A stretch of 12,909 nucleotides of DNA from Oscillospiraceae bacterium (GTDB lineage Bacteria > Bacillota_A > Clostridia > Oscillospirales > Oscillospiraceae): NCBI GenBank assembly GCA_017396725.1, contig JAFQLA010000145.1, forward strand, positions 1 through 12,909, read 5' to 3'. Shown piece by piece: positions 6,843-12,354 of the stretch. The notes beneath the pieces were generated by a model. The model searched no databases, had not been told where the DNA came from, and saw only the letters and a program-made list of their open reading frames with translations. The translations under genes and the position numbers were made by a program. Every line of letters begins with the position of its first letter. Position 1 is the first letter of the stretch.

Positions 6843-7562
6843 TCAGCAGTTCACTGCCTTGGCGGGGCCTTCCACCATAATGGTGCGGGCGGTGACCAGA
6901 TTATGCAGGCGCAGCGTGCCGTGAGCAAACTGACCTACGATCTTGGCCAAAGCCTCGTCATCACCGCGCAGCCAGATGCTGACGACCCGCTTATCCTTAG
7001 CGGCAGCCATGTTGGCGGCGAGGACCTCTTCATCAAGGGAGAGGGTGCCGATGGGGGAGAAGCTCCATGCCCACTGAATGTCCTCGGCTTTGATGCCGTT
7101 ATCCAGAAGCAGCTTTACGGCATCGGGCACAGCGCGGGCGGAATCCAGCGCGGCATAAGCAAGGCTGGTCTTGCCCACGATAGCCACATTGCCTTTGCCG
7201 GCTTTGGCAGCGCAATTGGGGCACATCCCGTCGGACACGCCGAAAGCGTAAGCGTCGCCATCTTTGATGCCGCAGGCGCCTTCGCCGGCAAATGCCATCT
7301 CATAAGCGCCTACGGGGTCATCGTACATCAGCTCCACAGCGGGGAACTGGTGCATGCCGCGGAATTCGCGGGAGATATTTACAAGGCCGCGGCCGCCGAT
7401 GAGGGCATCCAGCATCAGCTTGATGCTGGACCAGCCGCCGGCGCATTTCGCGCCCATATCCAGCGCTACGGTTTCGCCCTTTTCCGTTACGCAGCAGCAG
7501 TTGGCGGGGGCGGCAGCGCAGATCTCTTCAAACTTTTTCTTAGCGTATACAGAATATTCCAT
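6843..7562 (-). CDS. Short, divergent Mch-family paralogue (methenyl-H4MPT cyclohydrolase-like)
   Basis: This 239-residue protein shares the Mch N-terminal core ALDMGAKCAGGW (33-44), matching DMG-x-K-x-x-G-x-W in both full-length paralogues here, plus GLVNI (59-63) and the C-terminal-half segment VVSIWLRGDDEALAKIV (193-209). It is about 80 residues shorter than Mch. In the segment SFSPIGTLSLDEEVLAA (167-183), which I align with the family active-site helix, the Arg and Glu become Glu179 and Ala182. The following region of about 30 residues (the RGNAPIAPI part of the partner) is absent. It is cysteine-rich: CCC at 22-24, Cys40, Cys97, and CPNC at 114-117. The ATG at 7562 follows AAAGGA, 26 bp after the stop of the upstream paralogue. 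A catalytic Mch activity is unlikely; a binding, scaffolding or different hydrolase role is possible. The family assignment is my own alignment by eye. Confidence 0.65.
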   Translation of the reverse strand: MEYSVYAKKKFEEICAAAPANCCCVTEKGETVALDMGAKCAGGWSSIKLMLDALIGGRGLVNISREFRGMHQFPAVELMYDDPVGAYEMAFAGEGACGIKDGDAYAFGVSDGMCPNCAAKAGKGNVAIVGKTSLAYAALDSARAVPDAVKLLLDNGIKAEDIQWAWSFSPIGTLSLDEEVLAANMAAAKDKRVVSIWLRGDDEALAKIVGQFAHGTLRLHNLVTARTIMVEGPAKAVNC

Positions 7563-7588
7563 GCTGTTTATCCTTTCTGATCCTAAGC

Positions 7589-8554
7589 TCAATAACCCAT
7601 GAAGTCCCGCTCCAGCACACCGTAATGGATCATGCCGATGGGGAAGAAGTGGTTGGTGCGAATATTGACGAAGTTGATCTTGCAGGGAGCGTCCCAGTCG
7701 CGGGGAACCTTGGCCCAGTCGCAGCCGGACTCGCGGAACATCTCCTCAAAGGGAACGCCGAAAACGGTATCGTTCTTGCACATGGGGAGCCTGTCGGCAA
7801 GACGGAGGATAGCGTCATCCTCGCAGTCGATGAAAACGGTGCTTTCCTGACCGTAGATCAAACCGTCATTGACGCGGCCCATGGCGACGATCTCATCGTC
7901 TTCAATGGAGACAACAGGGGCAAAGCCCATAGCCTGCACAATGGAATTGATGGGGAAGTCGGCATGGTCACCCAAAGTGGCGAAGGTTTGCTCCAGATTG
8001 CGGGCTACGATCTGCACAGAGCCGACTACGGTAGAGGTGGCGCTGGCGATGAGATAGAGATCCTTGGGGTCCATATTGATGCGGGAGCAGATGATCTCGC
8101 TGAGCTCTTCGTCGGGCATGGTGGTGATCTGCAGATGACCTACAGCCTTTTTGGCTTCGGTATCGCGGTAGGTGACCCGTTCTGCCCAGTGGTCGGTGCC
8201 GGTGATGGCACGCAGGGGACCGGAAACGGACTGATAGTGCCCGTGGTAAGGGACATAGAGACCTGCGATATGAGCGCCCAGCTGTGTCACATCGGGTCGG
8301 TCGATCTGGATAACGGCGGTGGGAACGATGTGGTTGCCGATGTACATGGACTGATAGACCAGTTCGCCCATGCCGCCCATGCAGGTGTCGGTAAAGAGTT
8401 TGGCTGCCTTCCAGCCCCCCTTGGCCTTGACGCCCATGTCGATGACGGTAGTGCCGTTTTTCAGCTTGATGACATCAACATTCAAAGCCTCGGCGTTGGG
8501 GATGATCTCTTCTTCCACGATCTTCGCCGCCATATTGTTGAGGGAATAGCTCAT
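7589..8554 (-). CDS. Methenyltetrahydromethanopterin cyclohydrolase (Mch) family protein, copy A
   Basis: A 321-residue protein close to the usual Mch length of about 315-325. Archaeal Mch hydrolyses methenyl- to formyl-tetrahydromethanopterin. The recognisable blocks in order are TTVIDMGVKAKGGWKAAKLF (35-54), SGPLRA (111-116), MPDEELSEII (146-155), DPKDLYLIASATSTVVGSVQ (162-181), ARNLEQT (184-190), AMGRVNDGLIYG (224-235) and GVPFEEMFRESGCD (266-279). The Arg/Glu pair that I recall as catalytic in archaeal Mch is kept as Arg185 and Glu188. AGGAGG at 8564-8569 sets the start at 8554; an upstream in-frame extension has no ribosome site. It is first in a two-gene operon divergent from copy B. 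The bacterium shows no other methanopterin gene here, so the true substrate is open. Confidence 0.82.
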   Translation of the reverse strand: MSYSLNNMAAKIVEEEIIPNAEALNVDVIKLKNGTTVIDMGVKAKGGWKAAKLFTDTCMGGMGELVYQSMYIGNHIVPTAVIQIDRPDVTQLGAHIAGLYVPYHGHYQSVSGPLRAITGTDHWAERVTYRDTEAKKAVGHLQITTMPDEELSEIICSRINMDPKDLYLIASATSTVVGSVQIVARNLEQTFATLGDHADFPINSIVQAMGFAPVVSIEDDEIVAMGRVNDGLIYGQESTVFIDCEDDAILRLADRLPMCKNDTVFGVPFEEMFRESGCDWAKVPRDWDAPCKINFVNIRTNHFFPIGMIHYGVLERDFMGY

Positions 8555-8578
8555 GGATGAATACCTCCTGTTAATCGA

Positions 8579-8621
8579 GTTTGTTGCGGTACAACGCAGG
8601 GATCGCTGCAAATCAACAAAC
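8579..8621 (-). promoter_or_regulatory. Leader hairpin of the minus-strand Mch operon
   Basis: GTTTGTTG (8579-8586) and CAACAAAC (8614-8621) form a perfect 8-bp outer stem. Inside it, GCAG (8596-8599) pairs with CTGC (8606-8609). The structure falls in the predicted 5' leader and ends about ten bases before AGGAGG. A role in translation control is an inference. Confidence 0.35.
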
Positions 8622-8659
8622 AGGTGTGGTGATTGCGGTTTTTTCCCGCTGACAAGCTT

Positions 8660-8689
8660 ATTTTACATGATATATACAATGGTTGGCAA
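8660..8689 (-). promoter_or_regulatory. Promoter of the minus-strand Mch-like operon
   Basis: On the minus strand TTGCCA (8684-8689), an 18-bp spacer and TAAAAT (8660-8665), with TG directly before the -10. The predicted leader is about 100 nt. Confidence 0.5.
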
Positions 8690-8765
8690 GGAAAATTTGC
8701 TTGCAAAACACCTCTCTTGTAGGACAAAGTGCAAGGATGTGCAAAAACGAAAAAAACCTTGCCAA
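8683..8765. repeat. 9-bp inverted repeat over both divergent -35 boxes
   Basis: TTGGCAAGG (8683-8691) and CCTTGCCAA (8757-8765) are perfect inverted copies separated by 65 bp. Each contains the TTGCCA -35 box of one of the two divergent promoters. Confidence 0.6.
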
Positions 8766-8786
8766 ATCGGGCAAAACGGCTATAAT
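8759..8786 (+). promoter_or_regulatory. Promoter of the Mch copy B-E2 operon
   Basis: TTGCCA (8759-8764), a 16-bp spacer and a consensus TATAAT (8781-8786). Transcription would start near 8793, leaving a leader of about 105 nt before the ATG at 8898. Confidence 0.7.
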
Positions 8787-8897
8787 GAAAATATATGTAT
8801 GCTGGGGATAGGGGGTATTATACTCTTCTCTGCGTATAGGTGCGGTCTTGTGAAAGACGAATTCACCCAAAAATTATTTTTTTAATTGGAGGGATTT

Positions 8898-9863
8898 ATG
8901 TTTAGTCTGACAGAAAACACGATGGGCGTCGTCAAAGAGATTCTGGCCAATCCCGAAGCCATCGGCTGCGAGGCAAAGAAGCTGGAATGCGGCGCTACTG
9001 TCGTGGACATGGGCATCAACTGCAAGGGCAGTTGGAAAGCAGCTGTGCTTTTTACCCGTGCTACTATGGGCGACCTTGGTATGGTGAGCCTGGGCGAATT
9101 CAAGCTCAATGAGGAATTCACTTTCTCCTCTGTTGAAATGTTTATCGATCAGCCTATGATCGCCTGTGTCGGCGCCGAAATGGCCGACTGGAGATTGGGT
9201 GACGGTGAATATGCCACCATTGCTTCCGGTCCCGCCCGCGCGCAGGCCGTGGTGGATACCGACCATTACATCCATTGCACTCCCTACCGTGACGGCTGCC
9301 GTGATGCTGCCGTTGTTTGCCTGCAGGATGTCCGTTATCCCTCTGAAGAGCTGGCAATGGAAATTGCCAATGCCTGCCATGTAGCGCCTGAGAATACTTA
9401 CATCCTTGTGAGTAACTCCACCTGTATCGCAGCTTCCATGCAGGTTTCCGCCCGCATCATCGAGCAGACCTGCAATAAGCTTTTCCGCGGCGGCATCATG
9501 AGCCCCGAACAGATCGTGATGGCCCGCGGCAACGCGCCAATCGCGCCCATCGTTGCCGATGAAAACAAGACCATGGGCCGCATCAATGACGCTCTGATTT
9601 ACGGCAGCACCGTGGAACTTTGGGTAGACTCCGACGATGAGACCATCGAAAAGGTTGCCCCCACTCTGGTAGCCAAGTACTCTTCTCCTCTTTACGGTAT
9701 TCCCTTCGAGAAGATTTTTGTGGACGCCGGCTGCAATTTCTTCAACATCCCTCTGGATGTTCACTCTATCGGCCGCGTCATGATCCACAATGTCAACACC
9801 GGTAAGGCAATCAGCTGCGGTGAGATTAACTACGAAGTTCTGGAAAAGAGCTTCCTTAACTAA
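8898..9863 (+). CDS. Methenyltetrahydromethanopterin cyclohydrolase (Mch) family protein, copy B
   Basis: A second full-length Mch homologue, also exactly 321 residues but clearly diverged from copy A. It keeps ATVVDMGINCKGSWKAAVLF (33-52), IASGPARAQA (108-117; archaeal form GSGPARAL), PENTYILVSNST (164-175), ARIIEQT (185-191) with the presumed catalytic Arg186 and Glu189, MARGNAPIAPIV (208-219), TMGRINDALIYGS (225-237) and YGIPFEKIFVDAGCNFFNI (266-284). It looks closer to archaeal Mch than copy A, especially in the SGPAR and GRIND segments. The ATG at 8898 lies five bases after GGAGG (8888-8892); the in-frame TTG at 8886 overlaps that site and is rejected. The E2 gene follows after 34 bp with no terminator between them, so the two are probably one transcript. 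The literal methanopterin reaction is doubtful in this organism. Confidence 0.85.
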   Translation: MFSLTENTMGVVKEILANPEAIGCEAKKLECGATVVDMGINCKGSWKAAVLFTRATMGDLGMVSLGEFKLNEEFTFSSVEMFIDQPMIACVGAEMADWRLGDGEYATIASGPARAQAVVDTDHYIHCTPYRDGCRDAAVVCLQDVRYPSEELAMEIANACHVAPENTYILVSNSTCIAASMQVSARIIEQTCNKLFRGGIMSPEQIVMARGNAPIAPIVADENKTMGRINDALIYGSTVELWVDSDDETIEKVAPTLVAKYSSPLYGIPFEKIFVDAGCNFFNIPLDVHSIGRVMIHNVNTGKAISCGEINYEVLEKSFLN

Positions 9864-9897
9864 CAACTGTTCTATCGAATTCAAGGAGGATATATAA

Positions 9898-11487
9898 ATG
9901 GCTTATAACATTCCCATGCCCAAGTTCGGCCTTTCTATGGAAGAAGGCACCATCGCTTCCTGGCTGGTAAAGGAAGGCGACACCGTCGTTAAGGGTCAGG
10001 CTATCGCTGAAGTTAACTCTGAAAAGCTCACCAACAACGCCGAAAGTGAATTTGACGGCGTAGTTCTCAAGATCCTGCTTCAGGAAGATGAAACCGCAGA
10101 ATGCGGCACTCCCATCGCCCTCATCGGCCCTGCCGGCGCAGATGTCAGCGGTTTTGGCGGCGCAGCAGCACCTGCCGCAGCTCCCGCTCCCGCAGCAGCA
10201 CCCGCAGCACCCGCTGCAGCTCCTGCAGGCACCAACATGATCCCCATGCCCAAGTTCGGCCTCTCCATGGAAGAAGGCACCATCGCAGCTTGGCTGGTAA
10301 AGGAAGGCGACACCGTCGTTAAGGGTCAGGCTGTTGCTGAAGTCAACTCCGAAAAGCTGACCAATAACGCTGAGAGCGAATTTGACGGCGTGATCCTCAA
10401 GATCCTGCTTCAGGAAGATGAAACCGCAGAATGCGGCACTCCCATTGCTATCGTTGGCCCCGCAGGCACGGATGTCAGCGGTGTGACCGTAGGTGCAGCT
10501 CCCGCTGCAGCACCCGCAGCCGCTCCCGCCGCAGCTCCTGCTGCCGCTCCCGTTGCAGTTGCCGCTCCCGCAGATGTGAAGATCACTCCCCGCGCCAAGA
10601 AGTATGCTGAAGAAAAGGGCCTCGCTTACGATCATATCGTAGGTACCGGCATCGGCGGCGCCATCACCATTGATGACGTGAAGAAGAATGGCAAGCCCGC
10701 AGCTGCTGTTGCCGCAGCTCCTGCTGCCGCTTCCACCGCTGCTCCTGCTCCTGCCGCTGCTCCCGCTGCCAAGGCAGCTCCCGTTTACGCAACCGTAAAC
10801 GAAGGCGACGAAGTCCGCAAGATGACCTCCATGGAACAGGCCGTCTGCAAGGGTATGTACAACAGCCTCCAGGGTACCGCTCAGACCACTCTGGGTACCG
10901 AAGTCAACGTGGAAAACCTCACCAAGGTTTACAAGTCCCTCAAGGGCAAGTACACCGCTGCCGGCGTGAAGCTCAGCTACACCGCTCTGCTGGTGAAGGC
11001 CGTTGCTATGGCTATCGAAAACCACGAAGTGATCCGCACCCAGTATGTGGATGAAAAGCACATCAAGATCGTCAGCAAGATCGATATCGGTATCGCTGTT
11101 GACGTTCCCGGCGGTCTCATCGTTCCTGTGATCCGCGATGCTAACCTGAAGGATCTGCGCACTATCTGCATGGATCTGGCTGATATCTCTGAACGCGCCA
11201 AGGCCGGCAAGCTCACCGGTAACGATCTGGGCGGCGCCTGCACCACCATCACCAACCTCGGTATGTTCGATATCACCTACTTCACTCCCGTTCTCAATGC
11301 TCCCGAAACCACGATCCTGGGCGTTGGCTCCATCATTGAAAAGCCCGTGATCCGCGACGGCGGTATCTTCATCGAGCATGTGATGAACATGAGCCTGACT
11401 CACGACCACCGTGTAGCCAACGGCGCTCCCTGCGCCCGCTTCCTCCAGGAAGTCAATAAGAACCTGCAGGACTTCAAGTGGTGCTAA
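9898..11487 (+). CDS. Dihydrolipoamide acyltransferase E2 with two lipoyl domains
   Basis: The E2 core of a 2-oxoacid/acetoin-type dehydrogenase complex (529 residues); it takes the acyl group from E1 and passes it to CoA. In order: lipoyl domain 1 (about 1-80, lipoyl-lysine Lys43 in NSEKLTN), an Ala/Pro linker (89-111), lipoyl domain 2 (about 113-190, Lys153), a second linker (199-225), a peripheral-subunit-binding domain (227-262, TPRAKKYAEEKGL and GTGIGGAITIDDV), a third linker (267-296), and the catalytic domain (300-529). TITNLGMFDITYFTPVLNAPE (450-470) is typical. The active-site motif reads DHRVANG (503-509), with Asn508 where Asp is usual. AGGAGG (9884-9889) supports the start. Acetoin E2 proteins usually carry one lipoyl domain. 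The matching E1 subunits are at 4782-6739; no E3 is present in the window. Confidence 0.93.
   Translation: MAYNIPMPKFGLSMEEGTIASWLVKEGDTVVKGQAIAEVNSEKLTNNAESEFDGVVLKILLQEDETAECGTPIALIGPAGADVSGFGGAAAPAAAPAPAAAPAAPAAAPAGTNMIPMPKFGLSMEEGTIAAWLVKEGDTVVKGQAVAEVNSEKLTNNAESEFDGVILKILLQEDETAECGTPIAIVGPAGTDVSGVTVGAAPAAAPAAAPAAAPAAAPVAVAAPADVKITPRAKKYAEEKGLAYDHIVGTGIGGAITIDDVKKNGKPAAAVAAAPAAASTAAPAPAAAPAAKAAPVYATVNEGDEVRKMTSMEQAVCKGMYNSLQGTAQTTLGTEVNVENLTKVYKSLKGKYTAAGVKLSYTALLVKAVAMAIENHEVIRTQYVDEKHIKIVSKIDIGIAVDVPGGLIVPVIRDANLKDLRTICMDLADISERAKAGKLTGNDLGGACTTITNLGMFDITYFTPVLNAPETTILGVGSIIEKPVIRDGGIFIEHVMNMSLTHDHRVANGAPCARFLQEVNKNLQDFKWC
9913..10152 (+). repeat. Lipoyl-domain tandem repeat, copy 1
   Basis: Encodes E2 residues 6-85. 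It is highly similar in DNA to 10243-10482 with a period of exactly 330 bp, including identical stretches of more than 40 bases. Confidence 0.85.
10243..10482 (+). repeat. Lipoyl-domain tandem repeat, copy 2
   Basis: Encodes E2 residues 116-195. The differences from copy 1 are mostly silent third-position changes, which suggests a recent duplication or gene conversion within the gene. Confidence 0.85.
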
Positions 11488-11495
11488 AATGAAAC

Positions 11496-11531
11496 AAAAA
11501 AAGAAGAGTCCGAAAGGACTCTTCTTTTTTT
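11496..11531 (+). terminator. Intrinsic terminator of the Mch copy B-E2 operon
   Basis: A 16-bp stem (11496-11511 with 11516-11531), GAAA tetraloop and seven terminal T. It starts eight bases after the E2 stop; the A run opposite makes it potentially bidirectional. Confidence 0.88.
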
Positions 11532-11567
11532 GTAATGGCTGAAAGTATTGAAACTACAGGGCTTTTC

Positions 11568-11596
11568 TTGCAAAATGCGTCGAATTGCGGTATATT
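11568..11596 (+). promoter_or_regulatory. Promoter of the flavodoxin-rubredoxin gene
   Basis: TTGCAA (11568-11573), a 17-bp spacer and TATATT (11591-11596). The leader is about 50 nt and contains a 14-bp palindrome. Confidence 0.6.
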
Positions 11597-11616
11597 AAAA
11601 GGGGAAAATACAGCGG

Positions 11617-11630
11617 CGCTTTGCAAAGCG
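11617..11630. promoter_or_regulatory. Palindrome in the leader, candidate operator
   Basis: CGCTTTGCAAAGCG is a perfect 14-bp palindrome just downstream of the predicted start of transcription and 15 bp ahead of the ribosome site. It could bind a dimeric repressor or fold weakly in RNA. Confidence 0.35.
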
Positions 11631-11655
11631 GGCGGCAGATAAAAGGAGGAAAACA

Positions 11656-12312
11656 ATGAATAATGTGATCGTAACTTATGAAACTTTTCACGGCAGCGCA
11701 AAAAAAGTTGCACAGGTCATTTCTGAAAGATTGAACTGCAAATGCATTAATGTTGACACTCCCTTTGAGGCAGAAGATCTCAGAGAGTTGGATACTGTGA
11801 TTCTGGTGTTCAATTTCAGAGGCCCGTATACTGCTCAGTTGACCAAGCTGTATCTGAGCCGTGTGAAGGATCAGTTGAAGACCAAGAATATGATCCTTGT
11901 GGGGGAAGGTCTCTTTTCTGAAAAGGAATTTCCCGTTGTGGCAAATGAGATATTTGAAAGCACGCCCTCTAAAACCTTCAACAAATTCTTTGTCAATGGT
12001 CAGCTGCGCGTGGCAACCCTTTTCCCGGAAGAAAAGGCATTGCTGGCTAAATTCAGTGAGCTGACGGGCATGGAAATTAAGGATATGGGCGAGCTGGATC
12101 TTGCCAAGGCGGAAGAAGTGGCAAAAGAGATCGAAAAGCTGCTGGATTCCGAAGAATTCAAAGCTGCAGCAACAGAAGAAACGGCAGCTGCGACCGAGGG
12201 CCAGACCAAATGGGTCTGCCCCCTTTGTGGGTACATTCATTACGGGGAAAATCCCCCTGAAAAATGTCCCCTTTGCAGCGTGCCGGGCAGCACTTTTATC
12301 AAACAGGAATAA
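11656..12312 (+). CDS. Flavodoxin-like protein with C-terminal rubredoxin domain
   Basis: A 218-residue fusion of two electron carriers. The N-terminal flavodoxin-like domain (about 1-165) starts with the FMN phosphate loop TYETFHGSAKKVA (7-19) and has VFNFRGPYTAQLTKL (51-65) in the position of a flavin-contact loop. An acidic Ala/Glu/Thr linker (166-184) joins it to a rubredoxin-like knuckle pair, CPLCGY (188-193) and CPLCSVPGSTF (204-214), expected to hold one Fe(Cys)4 site as in rubrerythrin tails. GGAGG (11645-11649) lies six bases before the ATG. It has its own promoter and terminator. The likely role is low-potential electron transfer or oxygen/peroxide defence through intramolecular FMN-to-iron transfer; the partner is unknown. 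Codon use is more A/T-rich than in the E1/E2 genes. Confidence 0.87.
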   Translation: MNNVIVTYETFHGSAKKVAQVISERLNCKCINVDTPFEAEDLRELDTVILVFNFRGPYTAQLTKLYLSRVKDQLKTKNMILVGEGLFSEKEFPVVANEIFESTPSKTFNKFFVNGQLRVATLFPEEKALLAKFSELTGMEIKDMGELDLAKAEEVAKEIEKLLDSEEFKAAATEETAAATEGQTKWVCPLCGYIHYGENPPEKCPLCSVPGSTFIKQE

Positions 12313-12315
12313 GAA

Positions 12316-12349
12316 AAAAGGCTTGGAAACTTGAGTTTCCAAGCCTTTT
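12316..12349. terminator. Bidirectional terminator between convergent genes
   Basis: A perfect 15-bp stem (12316-12330 with 12335-12349) and a TTGA loop, flanked by A on the left and T on the right. It serves the flavodoxin-rubredoxin gene on plus and the iron-sulfur flavoprotein on minus. Confidence 0.85.
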
Positions 12350-12354
12350 ATTTT

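Larger units (their letters stand above)
8555..8897. other. 343-bp divergent intergenic control region
   Basis: No credible gene lies here. It holds the divergent promoters of the two Mch transcription units, a 9-bp inverted repeat at their -35 boxes, three GCAAAA boxes (starting at 8703, 8741 and 8771), a tandem GTGCAA pair ten bases apart (8729 and 8739), a leader hairpin for the minus transcript (8579-8621) and a leader of about 105 nt for the plus transcript. I do not see a TPP, THF or other riboswitch signature. Confidence 0.7.

Noticed and set aside
7625..8560. Plus-strand open frame of 311 codons opposite Mch copy A
   Set aside because: An antisense shadow caused by codon bias; the minus strand has the Mch motifs, a ribosome site and a promoter.
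8839..8883. Possible attenuator in the leader of the Mch copy B operon: GGTG/CACC and GTCTT/AAGAC stems followed by T7
   Set aside because: The stem is short and interrupted and the T run begins nine bases after it, so it is not a convincing intrinsic terminator.
8793..8897. TPP or THF riboswitch in the leader of the Mch copy B operon
   Set aside because: The leader is short and lacks the conserved TPP (CTGAGA and related) or THF aptamer core sequences.
6843..9863. Complete tetrahydromethanopterin C1 pathway
   Set aside because: Only Mch-like genes are present; no formyltransferase, methylene-H4MPT dehydrogenase or reductase, or formylmethanofuran dehydrogenase gene is in the window.
9856..11409. 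Long minus-strand open frame (517 codons) opposite the E2 gene
   Set aside because: Its Gly/Ser/Cys-rich sequence is the complement of the E2 Ala/Pro linkers, it lacks a ribosome site and any domain, and E2 is unmistakable on the other strand.
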